The notes below the pieces were generated by a model. That model made no database searches. It saw only the letters and a program-made list of their open reading frames with translations, and was not told the origin of the DNA. Shown piece after piece: positions 53,022 through 61,997 of a stretch of DNA of 64,000 nt. Numbering within the stretch: position 1 is the first letter of the stretch; each line of letters begins with the position of its first letter. This DNA comes from UBA4660 sp034408895 (GTDB lineage Bacteria > Bacteroidota > Bacteroidia > Flavobacteriales_D > Sanyastnellaceae): contig JAWXCI010000045.1 in NCBI GenBank assembly GCA_034408895.1, positions 62,001 to 126,000 of the forward strand. The letters are read 5' to 3'. Position numbers and translations under genes: made by a program.

Positions 53022-53498
53022 ATGCCTCCAGCTATTAAAGGCCAACTTCCCCAAGTCGGAAGTCAATTGCCTCACTTCCGTCTTACTGATAAAGACAGAG
53101 TGGACATGAATGAAAATTCTTTTCCTGGAAAAAGAATGGTGCTCAACATTTTTCCCTCTATTGACACCAGCACCTGCGCAGCATCAGTTCGTAAGTTCAA
53201 CCAACTGGCATCCGCATTGGACAGCACGGTGGTCCTTTGCGTTTCTAAAGATCTGCCTTATGCACACAAAAGATTTTGTGGAGCGGAGGGAATTGAAAAC
53301 GTGGTGACAGCTTCGCAATACAAAGACGATTCTTTTTCGAAGAATTATGGTGTAGAAATTTCAGAAGGTAAAATGGAAGGGCTTTTCACCCGCGCAATTG
53401 TGGTGGCCAATGCCTCGGGAAAAATTCTTCACATGCAACACTGCGAACTCAATGATGAACCGGACTATCAAAAGGTGCTCGATATTTTATTGATGTGA
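53022..53498 (+). CDS. tpx: Thiol peroxidase (Tpx, atypical 2-Cys peroxiredoxin)
   Basis: A 158-residue cytoplasmic peroxiredoxin that reduces H2O2 and alkyl hydroperoxides with thioredoxin. The peroxidatic C52 (DTSTCAASVR) and resolving C86 (RFCGAEGIENV) are 34 residues apart, the same spacing as in Escherichia coli Tpx. No signal. It follows valS by 28 bases. Confidence 0.95.
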   Translation: MPPAIKGQLPQVGSQLPHFRLTDKDRVDMNENSFPGKRMVLNIFPSIDTSTCAASVRKFNQLASALDSTVVLCVSKDLPYAHKRFCGAEGIENVVTASQYKDDSFSKNYGVEISEGKMEGLFTRAIVVANASGKILHMQHCELNDEPDYQKVLDILLM

Positions 53499-53634
53499 TG
53501 AACGAACGATGTGCTGATGCGCAATGCACTGCAAGGGCATGCACGCACATCGAATGATTACACGCATTCAATCCGCACATAGGCACATCATTTCAGCTCA
53601 TAGGCTTATCCTTCACCTCCCCGTAACGCTGGAA

Positions 53635-53642
53635 TAACTTTG
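53635..53642 (+). promoter_or_regulatory. Candidate -7 box of ppk1
   Basis: TAACTTTG matches TAnnTTTG exactly and lies 19 bases before the ppk1 ATG, so the leader would be short. The -33 element is weak. Confidence 0.5.
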
Positions 53643-53661
53643 TACCCGTCCATTTGGGCGC

Positions 53662-55728
53662 ATGATCGGGATGCCAAAAAAAAGTCATAAGCAATTTATC
53701 AATCGCGAAATTTCGTGGCTGGCATTTAATGAACGTGTGCTTCAGGAAGCGCAGGATAAATCAGTGCCGCTGATTGAACGCATGAGGTTTCTCGGAATTT
53801 TTTCAAACAATCTTGACGAATTCTTTAAAGTGCGTGTGGCCACCTTGAGGCGTGCAGCCAAGTTTGGCAGAGGCAGCCTCGACCCCATGGACTTCGATCC
53901 GGCTGAAACACTTGCGCAAATTCACCAGAGGGTGGTGAAACAACAACTGGTTTTCGAAAAAACATTCAAAGCACTCTCGCAGGAATTGGCCCGGCACGAC
54001 ATTCATTTTGTAGATGAAACTAAACTGGATGCTGAACAGAAAACATTTGTGGAAAATTATTTTGAGCAGAACGTGCGTCCATATCTGGTGCCACTGATGC
54101 TCTCATCCAAAGTTCCGTTTCCCGATCTCAAAGACAATGTGATTTACCTGGCCATAGCCCTGGGTCACAAGAATGAAAAATCGGTTTCGAACCATGCGCT
54201 GATCGAACTATCGCAGATACTTCCACGGTTTATTGAATTGCCGAAACGCGGCAACCAGCATAAGGTGATGTTTCTGGATGATGTGATCCGCTACAGGCTG
54301 CGCAAGGTGTTTGGCATTTTCGCTTTCGACCAGGTGCATGCTTATACCATAAAAATAACCCGCGATGCGGAACTGGATGTGGACGATGACTTGTCGAAAG
54401 GATTGGTAGAGAAAATGTCGCGAAGCCTTTCACAACGCAAGCGCGGCAGGTACGTGCGGCTGAACTACGATAAGGACATGCCTCCCTCTCTTCTGAGCTT
54501 CATCCTTCAAAAAACACGCATCAGGGATACGGAAAACATCATTCCCGGTGGGCGATATCACAACAAGAAAGACCTGATGCGCTTTCCTGATTTCGGGAGA
54601 AAGGATTTGCGCTACGAGCCTATGGAACCGCTCTCACATCCCGACCTGAAAAACAAGCCGGTGGTGATGGATGCCATTGCGAAAAGGGATGTGCTTCTTC
54701 ATTACCCATATCATTCATTCACCCACATCATTGACCTGTTGCGCGAGGCTGCCATTGACCCGCGGGTGCGTACCATCCGCATCAGCATTTATCGCGTGGC
54801 GAAAAATTCACAGATCGTGAATGCACTCGTAAACGCAGCCAAAAACGGGAAGCGGGTGATTGCTGTGGTGGAACTTCAGGCGCGTTTCGATGAAGAGGAC
54901 AATATCCATTGGACGCAACAACTACAGGAAGCGGGAGCACGGGTAATTCCAGGTGTACCCGGATTAAAGGTGCACTCAAAGCTCATCCTCATTTCGCGAA
55001 AGGAAGGAACCCGCACGGTTCGATACTCCCACATAGGCAGTGGAAATTTTCATGAGAAAACGGCAAGGGTTTACAGCGATGTTTCATTGCTCACGGCCAA
55101 CCGCGACATCGGGCGGGAGGTGAGAAAGATTTTTGAATTCTTCGAGAGCAACTACCAGCGGAATGTGTTTCGCCACCTCATTGTTTCGCCCTTCAGCACT
55201 CGCAGAAAATTCACCGACCTTATTCATGAAGAAATAAAAAATGCGAAAAAGAACAGGCCTGCATGGATTACCATCAAGCTGAACAACCTGGTGGATGCCG
55301 GCATGATTCGCAAACTCTACGAAGCATCGCAGGCAGGTGTGAAGGTGAACCTGATCATTCGCGGCACGTGTTCTCTGGTGCCGGGAGAAAAGGGACTGAG
55401 CGAAAACATTCGCGTGGTGTCCGTGGTGGGCAGGTTCCTGGAACATGCACGCATCATTTCCTTCTGCAACAACGGCAAACCGCTGTTCTACATTTCCAGT
55501 GGCGACTGGATGCTGCGCAATCTCGACCTGCGCATTGAGGTCACAGCACCGGTGAATGATGAAAGGCTGAAACACGAACTCCAGGATTATCTCGATATGC
55601 AGCTCTCTCCTTATGCGAAAGTGCGCGTGGTGGACAGAGATCTGAAAAACGCATACCTGCCTGTGCCCAAGGGAAAACAGCCTGTGGACTGCCAGGTGGC
55701 GGCTTATGCGTATTTCAAAGGGAAATAA
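53662..55728 (+). CDS. ppk1: Polyphosphate kinase 1
   Basis: A 688-residue enzyme that polymerises the gamma phosphate of ATP into polyphosphate. Family segments: INREISWLAFNERVLQEA at the N terminus and the two catalytic-core histidines H438 (LKVHSKLILIS) and H464 (SGNFHEKTARVYSD), plus SGDWMLRNLDLRIEV. The fold contains two phospholipase-D-like halves. It stands alone; no exopolyphosphatase gene is adjacent. ATG at 53671 is a possible alternative start. Confidence 0.97.
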   Translation: MIGMPKKSHKQFINREISWLAFNERVLQEAQDKSVPLIERMRFLGIFSNNLDEFFKVRVATLRRAAKFGRGSLDPMDFDPAETLAQIHQRVVKQQLVFEKTFKALSQELARHDIHFVDETKLDAEQKTFVENYFEQNVRPYLVPLMLSSKVPFPDLKDNVIYLAIALGHKNEKSVSNHALIELSQILPRFIELPKRGNQHKVMFLDDVIRYRLRKVFGIFAFDQVHAYTIKITRDAELDVDDDLSKGLVEKMSRSLSQRKRGRYVRLNYDKDMPPSLLSFILQKTRIRDTENIIPGGRYHNKKDLMRFPDFGRKDLRYEPMEPLSHPDLKNKPVVMDAIAKRDVLLHYPYHSFTHIIDLLREAAIDPRVRTIRISIYRVAKNSQIVNALVNAAKNGKRVIAVVELQARFDEEDNIHWTQQLQEAGARVIPGVPGLKVHSKLILISRKEGTRTVRYSHIGSGNFHEKTARVYSDVSLLTANRDIGREVRKIFEFFESNYQRNVFRHLIVSPFSTRRKFTDLIHEEIKNAKKNRPAWITIKLNNLVDAGMIRKLYEASQAGVKVNLIIRGTCSLVPGEKGLSENIRVVSVVGRFLEHARIISFCNNGKPLFYISSGDWMLRNLDLRIEVTAPVNDERLKHELQDYLDMQLSPYAKVRVVDRDLKNAYLPVPKGKQPVDCQVAAYAYFKGK

Positions 55729-55976
55729 AAAGGAAATATTCTAGGGGCAAAAGGCCAAGGGCAATGTGCAACTGTGCATGTCGCTCTTTGCCATTTACCT
55801 TTTGTCCTTTGCCTTTTGAAGCTTCTCTTCCACAATTTATCGCGGCACTCTTCGTTTCCTGTTCCATTCGTTTTTTCAGACTGGTGATTTTTGATGGAAT
55901 TAAATTATTTCCCTTTGTGGAAAACGATTGTTCACCTGCCATCATCAACTTCAGGAATTTGAAATTAATTTTTTTG

Positions 55977-56852
55977 ATGAAACCAAAATGTATTAACCTG
56001 CCTGCCTCCTTCATTTTTCTTTTAATTGTTTCATCAGCAATTTATGCCCAGCCATTCGCTTATGAAATGCCTCACCTGCCTTTTTCTGCGGATTCACTAG
56101 CGCCACCCGATTCGCTATTACACAAAAAAATAGCGGAGATGGATATGGGGCTGCAATCCGTGAAAACTTCCATTGAAAAAATGGAGAACAAGGTGAACGC
56201 AGAGCAAGACAAACGGGCGCACTTCGGGTTGAGCCTCGGCTACCGGTGGCTTACACCCGGAAGCCGCACACAAAATGTGCAGGCAAGTGTTTCGCCCATT
56301 GATTCAACCCTGAGGCTCACGCGAATCGAAAGCACATCCTACCTCTTTTCCACTTCCATGATTTTCGATCTCAGCCTGGGCAAAGGGCATAGTGTTGAAC
56401 GCAGGCAGGAAATTTTGCAGCGCAAAAGTGCCCGCACTGGGTCCAGAAAAAAGTTTAAAGGCGCTGCTGCAAAATCGCAGGCGCTCCAGGGGGCGGGTAC
56501 GCGAAGCCGAATGGGAATGTTTTTATACAACTCCATGGACAGGCTTTGCCTGGTATCGAATCTCAACATTTTCGATTTCAGCAACGGTCAAAAGGAACTC
56601 GCATTTAATAAGAGTGTGGAAGGGGGCCTCGGTGTGGGTTATCGCTTAAACGATTCGATGTATCTCGGTTTCAATTGGGAGCATGTTAACTCCATGCAGT
56701 TGTACGATGATATTAAACAATACGAAGGCAAAAGAGTTTTGCTCAACGGGTCGCCCTTGCTCACCTCCAACCAACTGGATACCGACAACGAGGATTTGTA
56801 TTACCGAAAAACCCTGAGCGGGTGGAGTGTGAAGATGATTGTGAAGTTGTAG
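55977..56852 (+). CDS. Outer-membrane beta-barrel protein with coiled-coil N terminus
   Basis: A 291-residue exported protein. ATG at 55977 precedes the signal peptide (ASFIFLLIVSSAIYAQ). After it come a proline-rich stretch, a short coiled coil (LLHKKIAEMDMGLQSVKTS) and a beta-rich barrel-like part (AHFGLSLGYRWL; GLGVGYRLNDSMYLGFN). A basic insert (KSARTGSRKKFKGAAAKSQ) sits inside a loop. The upstream part of the frame crosses an intergenic repeat and was not used. No specific family. Confidence 0.68.
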   Translation: MKPKCINLPASFIFLLIVSSAIYAQPFAYEMPHLPFSADSLAPPDSLLHKKIAEMDMGLQSVKTSIEKMENKVNAEQDKRAHFGLSLGYRWLTPGSRTQNVQASVSPIDSTLRLTRIESTSYLFSTSMIFDLSLGKGHSVERRQEILQRKSARTGSRKKFKGAAAKSQALQGAGTRSRMGMFLYNSMDRLCLVSNLNIFDFSNGQKELAFNKSVEGGLGVGYRLNDSMYLGFNWEHVNSMQLYDDIKQYEGKRVLLNGSPLLTSNQLDTDNEDLYYRKTLSGWSVKMIVKL

Positions 56853-56924
56853 GCCACATAAAAGGGCAAAAAAACCCCGAATCGTTGGAATGAATGGTTT
56901 GACCAAGGACGTTTTTCGGTTAGC

Positions 56925-57140
56925 TCACTCCTTCAAAAACCTCTCACTCAACACGATCTTTCCTGCTGTGTTGAATAACTGCGCAAGGCACATCCCGCTT
57001 GACAGTTCTTCCACTTTCATCATATCATTCATTACAAGCGATTGTTTCACCAATATACCATTGGATGAATAAACTTTGCAATGCGAAGCATCGTTGCCGG
57101 GGGGAAGGTGGTAGTGAATGAAAGATTTTTTGGGGTTGAG
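56925..57140 (-). pseudogene. Orphan T9SS type A sorting-domain remnant
   Basis: A 71-codon minus-strand frame without a start codon reads as an almost complete sorting domain: NPKKSFIHYHLPPGND, then KVYSSNGILVKQSL, then LSSGMCLAQLFNTAGKIVL and a terminal ERFLKE. This matches the usual NP..., YS.NG.LV and L.SG...L sequence. An in-frame TAA lies just upstream and no secreted domain precedes it. It is the tail of a lost T9SS substrate gene. Confidence 0.7.
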
Positions 57141-57201
57141 TTAATGAACCGGAACCTGCCCTCTTTATCTCGATTCATGAAGGTGGGCAGGTGCGTTATG
57201 A

Positions 57202-59382
57202 TCAATTAGACAGAACTGTAACCGTTCCGGAAATTATTTGGGTTTGCATGTCGGTGCATAAGCGCTGATAAGCACATGTGAAGAAATATGCGCCTGCGGA
57301 AGCCAATTGCTCTTGAACCATTCCGTCCCAAAAAGGATCAGTTGGTGAACTCCGAAATACCAAACTTCCCCAACGGTTGAATACTTTCAAATCAAAAGAA
57401 TTAAATGCGTTCATGAAATCTTGCTTGTCTTGATACAGCGTTTCATCGAACTGGAAAGGCATGAATTCTTCGTTCATTCTATTATTATCGGGGGTAATGA
57501 TGTTTGGAAAAGTAATCGGCTGTGATACGGCATGAGACATTTCATTCACAAAAACAGAAAAGGATGCTGACAGTGCATAATCACAATCAGTGTTTTCAGC
57601 CAGCAGGGTTATTTCATAATTTCCCTCTTGCAGGTATTGATAACTCAAAATCTGGTCGTTGCTATTGTTGCCATCTCCAAAATTCCATACAACATAATTT
57701 ATTCCTGTGCCTGTCCATGCCAGTTCAATTGACTGGTTCGGCTGGCAGGAATCAGGATCGACTACAGAATAACTGAATGTGATGGGCTCTGAATCAAGTA
57801 CTGTAACCGGCACAGTGTCCTGTATTGCGCATGATGTGCCATTATTGATTTGGAGTACAACCAGATATTCACCACTTGCTGGGTAGGTATAGAAGGGCTG
57901 TGCAAATGAACTCACATCATCTTGGGCTTCTTCCACTCCAAAGTTCCATGAATAATCTTCGGCAGATTGTGTTGCAGCTTCGAATGAGATTTCCATTCCA
58001 AGACATACTGTATCCGGCTGCACAATCTCAACAGAAGGGTAAGGTTGAACCATGACTGAAATTTCAGCACTGTCTGTACAGAAATCTGTGAAAGCAAAAA
58101 GTGTAATATTGAATTGACCCTGTTCTTCCCATTGCACGGATGGAGATGTATTAACGGACTGTGCTGGTATTCCATTTTCAAACTCCCAATCGAAAGAGGC
58201 ATTTGAACCAAAAAAACCACCAACACTGAGCGGAAATTCCCATGCTTCATCGGTACAGAATGATTCGCCTGATTCAATGGCAACATCCAGCAGGTAGTCA
58301 ATAGAAAGAGTTTGTATGAGTGTATCGGTGCAGGCGGAGTCCGGATTTGCAATGAGTTGCACATCATAAAAGCCCGGTTCGGGAAAAGTGTATTGCGGTT
58401 GCAAAGCGCTGCTGTTCTCAGTACCTGCCACGCCAAAATCCCAACTGAAAACTGATGTGTTCAATGAAGTATTTTCAAAAGTGATCTCAAGACCTGCACA
58501 TTCGGGCGCACTGAATTGCGCCTCAGGAAATACGCAATCATAAAAATCAAAATTGTAGTCGAGCCGGGTTTCTTCTATCAATTGGCCGTTGCGGTATTCG
58601 GCAATACAAATGGAAACAGCATAACTTCCAGCCTGTAACGGAGTTCCTGAGAGTTGACCCGTAACCGGATCAATAGCAAAGGCCGGATCAGAATCTATAG
58701 GATAATTGTACGAATACCCTTCTGCCCAGGCAATTTCGGAAAACTCCGGTGGCTCGCCTGGCGGCCACCAGGGGTAAGGCCAAGATGATGGAGCATAACA
58801 AAGGCTGAATGAAAGTGAATCTCCATCCGGGTCTTGCACATCCAGTGCATAGTTTAAAGGTTCATTCGCACAAAATGCAGGAGGAAAGGAATTGAAAACA
58901 GGGCTATTGTTTTCACTGAAGATGTCGGCCTGTGCAATCTTAAGTGGAAGATAGAGATACTCATTACTTATTCCCTCAATAATATTGGCCACTCCATACC
59001 TGCAACAACTTTGGGTAACCATCCAGTCGCCATTTTCAAAAGCGCTTAGCGGTATGGTACCCTTATACGTGACCTGTTTTCTGCATACGTCATAGTAATC
59101 ACCCTGAACCATGCAGGGCTCTGAAATCATTGTAACATAGCTTGTATTATTGATGTATGCCCAGTAGACCTGCTGGGGAATACTGAGTTCGTCCCAAATC
59201 CCAATTCCGCTTGAGTCAATTGCTTGCAGAAAACAATCAGTGAATGAAATAATCGTCACTTCAATACTATCATTTCCAAGTGAACGATAAGACGTATGGA
59301 TACCCTTATATGGCCCCCATGCATATGCCCGCAAAACAATGCACGTAATAATGATAGTAAACAATAGCCAGTTTTTAAACAT
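57202..59382 (-). CDS. PKD-domain protein with gliding-motility (type B) C-terminal domain
   Basis: A 726-residue secreted protein. ATG at 59382 precedes a signal (TIIITCIVLRAYA). The N-terminal half has a putative Ig/cadherin-type domain (FAIDPVTGQLSGTPLQAGSY); then come several PKD-like repeats (FSWDFGVAGTENSSALQPQY; YSWNFGVEEAQDDVSSF; VVWNFGDGNNSNDQ). The final ~95 residues are the gliding-motility-associated type B T9SS domain (FPNIITPDNNRMNEEFMPF; FNRWGSLVFRSS; FWDGMVQEQLASAG). It is probably attached to the surface or secreted. A TACTTTTG box lies 22 bases upstream. Confidence 0.92.
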   Translation of the reverse strand: MFKNWLLFTIIITCIVLRAYAWGPYKGIHTSYRSLGNDSIEVTIISFTDCFLQAIDSSGIGIWDELSIPQQVYWAYINNTSYVTMISEPCMVQGDYYDVCRKQVTYKGTIPLSAFENGDWMVTQSCCRYGVANIIEGISNEYLYLPLKIAQADIFSENNSPVFNSFPPAFCANEPLNYALDVQDPDGDSLSFSLCYAPSSWPYPWWPPGEPPEFSEIAWAEGYSYNYPIDSDPAFAIDPVTGQLSGTPLQAGSYAVSICIAEYRNGQLIEETRLDYNFDFYDCVFPEAQFSAPECAGLEITFENTSLNTSVFSWDFGVAGTENSSALQPQYTFPEPGFYDVQLIANPDSACTDTLIQTLSIDYLLDVAIESGESFCTDEAWEFPLSVGGFFGSNASFDWEFENGIPAQSVNTSPSVQWEEQGQFNITLFAFTDFCTDSAEISVMVQPYPSVEIVQPDTVCLGMEISFEAATQSAEDYSWNFGVEEAQDDVSSFAQPFYTYPASGEYLVVLQINNGTSCAIQDTVPVTVLDSEPITFSYSVVDPDSCQPNQSIELAWTGTGINYVVWNFGDGNNSNDQILSYQYLQEGNYEITLLAENTDCDYALSASFSVFVNEMSHAVSQPITFPNIITPDNNRMNEEFMPFQFDETLYQDKQDFMNAFNSFDLKVFNRWGSLVFRSSPTDPFWDGMVQEQLASAGAYFFTCAYQRLCTDMQTQIISGTVTVLSN

Positions 59383-59403
59383 GATAAAGAATACGGGTTG
59401 GGA

Positions 59404-59411
59404 CAAAAGTA
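59404..59411 (-). promoter_or_regulatory. Candidate -7 box of the PKD gene
   Basis: TACTTTTG on the minus strand matches TAnnTTTG exactly, 21 bases before the start at 59382. Confidence 0.42.
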
Positions 59412-59459
59412 TGTTACAACCCGCTCTGTTAAATTCTCAGATAGGAAGAACTGCAAAAA

Positions 59460-59987
59460 CTAACACGATCCCGGATATCCACCGGTCCCAAAACATGTAC
59501 CGAAAATCAGATAATCACTGCTATTTACATAGCCATCTCCTGTGAAATCACCGCAAGGTTGATTTGGTCCCGTACCATACCATCCCATAAAGGTCAACAG
59601 ATCATTTACCTGTACCGTACCCATATCATCAAAATCTGCTTCACAACAAGTGTCGTCATTACAATCGTTTCGATTTTGATTAAGTTCGTTTTCGGCTGCA
59701 ATACGTCCTAAGTCATGAAGTTGTCCTTCCTCATCCTTAAACATATAGGTAGGCACCCAGCCAATTTCTGTGTTGCCGCGGTAAAAGCCTATGAACTCTT
59801 TCTCAAAATCCTTTTCCGTCATCGCTGCCCATTGAATTTTGTCAAGGTCGAAAACAGGATAAACAGGTACAGCGGTATTCACCGCTTCTTCCTTGGTGCA
59901 TGACACCAGTGAAGCACAAAACACTCCGAATACTAATCCTACAGCAATCACTGTAGCGGTCATGAAAGAAAAACTAGATTTTTTCAT
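59460..59987 (-). CDS. Lipoprotein with dockerin-like calcium-binding repeats
   Basis: A 175-residue lipoprotein: signal with cysteine C in ASLVSCTK, a short unrecognised domain (YPVFDLDKIQWAAMTEKD; GWVPTYMFKDEEGQ), then two EF-hand-like units of dockerin type, DFDDMGTVQVNDLLTFMGW and DFTGDGYVNSSDYLIFG, followed by a Gly-rich end. Dockerin units usually bind cohesins, but no cohesin was seen here. ATG at 59987 was chosen. It lies upstream of the PKD gene on the same strand. Confidence 0.75.
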   Translation of the reverse strand: MKKSSFSFMTATVIAVGLVFGVFCASLVSCTKEEAVNTAVPVYPVFDLDKIQWAAMTEKDFEKEFIGFYRGNTEIGWVPTYMFKDEEGQLHDLGRIAAENELNQNRNDCNDDTCCEADFDDMGTVQVNDLLTFMGWYGTGPNQPCGDFTGDGYVNSSDYLIFGTCFGTGGYPGSC

Positions 59988-60063
59988 CTTATTTTGGTTT
60001 TTGAAATTATCGCCTACTCTTTTCAGGATTTTCGGCTTCCTCCGTTTTTTCGTATGAAATTGA

Positions 60064-60759
60064 TCACACCTCCCCCACCACTGTTGCCGCCACTTCATCG
60101 CTCCAGCTTCCCACCACATCATCTTTGAAGAGGTAGATCATTTTGTACTTCCACACTGCGCTTTGGCCTGCAGGTGGCAGGTCACTCTTATCTATATAGT
60201 CCGGGCGCAGGTCGCGTTCGAGGTTTACCCAGGCACCACCGGCCACGGCTTTCCAGATTTCAACGCCTTCAAATTTTCCTTTCTTCCATTTCAGGTTTGG
60301 ATAACCTCCGCTGCTTAGTTCTATAGTGAAAATGGGTTTGCCATCTCCCGGAACGAAAGGAGTAACAGGTGCCTCAATACCCAAATCTTCGCCAATGGAT
60401 GTGGTGTATCCGGGTGCCACAATGATGATTTGGATGATGGCGCGAAATCTCCCTTCAATATCTCCTACCACCAGCGTGGGCAGTGGAGTGATGAGTGCGG
60501 GAGGAGCCGGAATGGAGGGCAGGGTGGTGCCGCCTGTTCCGTAACGTGCCTGCTTTAGGTAAGCGGTCACGTTTTCACTGTAAGTGCGCATGAGCGAGGG
60601 AACGCCCACCAGGTAGTACATAAAAGCAGCATCGGCTGCGGCTGCACTTACCTGCCCTGCGCTCAGGCCAAGGGTGGCCTGGTATCCGGGCAGTTTCTGT
60701 GCGAAATTGCGGAGTTGGTTTGCGAAACCGTCATAAGTTTTGTTTACGAAAATTGCCAT
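60064..60759 (-). CDS. Unrecognised 231-residue protein
   Basis: A 231-residue protein without a signal peptide. The N-terminal half is helical (GFANQLRNFAQKLPGYQATL; VSAAAADAAFMYYLVGVPS), and the C-terminal ~90 residues look like a fibronectin-III-type beta domain (GGYPNLKWKKGKFEGVEIWK; GQSAVWKYKMIYLFKDD). Proteins of this layout are known to me only as uncharacterised. Its upstream region carries ten 21-bp tandem repeats. The alanine-rich N-terminal segment and the later proline run mark it as unusual. Confidence 0.72.
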   Translation of the reverse strand: MAIFVNKTYDGFANQLRNFAQKLPGYQATLGLSAGQVSAAAADAAFMYYLVGVPSLMRTYSENVTAYLKQARYGTGGTTLPSIPAPPALITPLPTLVVGDIEGRFRAIIQIIIVAPGYTTSIGEDLGIEAPVTPFVPGDGKPIFTIELSSGGYPNLKWKKGKFEGVEIWKAVAGGAWVNLERDLRPDYIDKSDLPPAGQSAVWKYKMIYLFKDDVVGSWSDEVAATVVGEV

Positions 60760-60812
60760 GGTTTTATGTTTTAATTATTGATAATAAGGATGTTACATGT
60801 TTGTAGGCGGTA

Positions 60813-61022
60813 GTCTGCACCATGCAGGCAGTTGCCCGCATGGTGGAGGAAGTCGCCCGCATGGTGCCGGGAGTTGGCTGCAGGGCGCAAGGAGTTGACT
60901 GCGTGGTGCGGGGAGCTACCTGCATGATAGAGGGAATTGCCTGCGTGGTGCGGGCGACCGTCTTTAAGACACAGGCAATTGCCACCATCATGGAGTGAGG
61001 TGCGTTTGCCATGCGGCAGGTT
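60813..61022. repeat. Ten degenerate 21-bp tandem repeats upstream of the 231-aa gene
   Basis: Ten units of exactly 21 bases lie back to back, with a consensus near GCCTGCATGGTGCGGGGAGT plus one T. Clear units begin at 60834, 60855, 60897, 60918 and 60939; units at 60960 and 60981 are more diverged. Read in one plus-strand frame they give seven-residue units with hydrophobic spacing, such as ARMVPGV and ACVVRAT, interrupted by one TGA. It sits in the 5' region of the 60064-60759 gene and behind the response regulator. Confidence 0.85.
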
Positions 61023-61123
61023 GTTCTAAATAAAATGTAAGAAGACATTAGGTAGGAAAAACTCGGTGGGTACTGGCGGCAAACATGTTGTTTTCAGCAA
61101 CAGTGGCACAAGGTCATTTATAA

Positions 61124-61152
61124 CCTCCGGAGGGGGGTCATTTTTACCCCCC
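61124..61152. promoter_or_regulatory. GC-rich palindrome and hairpin before the response regulator
   Basis: CCTCCGGAGG (61124-61133) is a perfect palindrome and overlaps GGGGGG, a 9-base loop and CCCCCC (61132-61152). Alternative folding is possible. It lies 51 bases before the regulator ATG and could be an operator or an mRNA structure; no T-run suggests a terminator. Confidence 0.4.
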
Positions 61153-61203
61153 ACGGGACAGGTTATTTTGCCTTTATTTGCTCTGCACCAAATTTTCCCA
61201 CCT

Positions 61204-61869
61204 ATGAATCCAGAACAAACGCACATGCAGCAGAATACGCATCCTATCCACATTGCTTTTGTAGATGATCACGCAGCCGTGGCAGAGGGACTTGAAGCTA
61301 TGGGAGTGAAAGCTGATTTCATTGTCGATTTTATAGCCTTCAGTGGAATGGAAATGATGAAATTGATGGAAGAAAACACCACCACAAAGGTGGTATTTAT
61401 GGATATTGACATGCCCAAAATGAATGGAATTGAAGCCACCAGGCAACTCAAGCAATTGAAACCAGATGTACAGGTGATAGCCCTTACAGCGATGTGCTCC
61501 GATGAGAACATGATGGAGATGATGCTTGCCGGAGCCAGCGCATTTTTGTTCAAAGGCATTCATTTCTCCGAAATAGCTGATGCGGTGCGGGGGGTACTTA
61601 AGGATGGTTTCTGGAGCAATAGCTATTACCAAAATACGGTACGGGGGATACAAGAATATCTCCTCAAAAAAAAATCGTTGACAGAACGCCAAAAGCAATA
61701 CCTTGAATACCTGGGCGTAGGATTATCCGATAAAATGATTGCAGATAAAATGGGAATTACACCTAACACGGTGAATAATTACCGGACTGATCTGTTCGGA
61801 ATTCTGGGCGTTAAAAGCAGGGTGGAGCTAGTGATGGAGGCCCTCCGAAAGCATTTCATCCGGTTATGA
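61204..61869 (+). CDS. LuxR/NarL-type response regulator, orphan
   Basis: A 221-residue regulator: receiver domain (IAFVDDHAAVAEGLEAMG; phospho-acceptor Asp in VVFMDIDMPKMNGIEA; conserved K in FLFKGIHF) and a C-terminal LuxR helix-turn-helix (LTERQKQYLEYLGVGLSDKM, then ITPNTVNNYRTDLFGILGV). No histidine kinase lies next to it. ATG at 61204 preferred; the frame is open to 61066 without homology. A hairpin and a tandem-repeat region lie upstream, and a bidirectional terminator follows. Confidence 0.92.
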   Translation: MNPEQTHMQQNTHPIHIAFVDDHAAVAEGLEAMGVKADFIVDFIAFSGMEMMKLMEENTTTKVVFMDIDMPKMNGIEATRQLKQLKPDVQVIALTAMCSDENMMEMMLAGASAFLFKGIHFSEIADAVRGVLKDGFWSNSYYQNTVRGIQEYLLKKKSLTERQKQYLEYLGVGLSDKMIADKMGITPNTVNNYRTDLFGILGVKSRVELVMEALRKHFIRL

Positions 61870-61945
61870 TCCTTTCCATACGGTATCTTTTCCGTTAAAA
61901 CCTTTTGAAACACGCAGAGGTTCATCCCGTGCATATTTTCAAAAC

Positions 61946-61983
61946 AAAAACGGCCTCCAAAACCTTGGAAGCCGTTTTTCATT
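61946..61983. terminator. Bidirectional terminator between regulator and S46 peptidase
   Basis: AAAACGGC-TCCAA pairs with TTGGA-GCCGTTTT around a 4-base loop, with T-runs on both sides. The converging genes share it. Confidence 0.88.
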
Positions 61984-61997
61984 TTGATAACTCTTTT

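Noticed and set aside
60813..61022. CRISPR array
   Set aside because: Units are contiguous 21-mers without spacers, degenerate, and no cas gene is present.
60764..61048. 94-codon minus-strand protein through the 21-bp repeats
   Set aside because: It is a low-complexity translation of the repeat with no start context; kept as a finding only.
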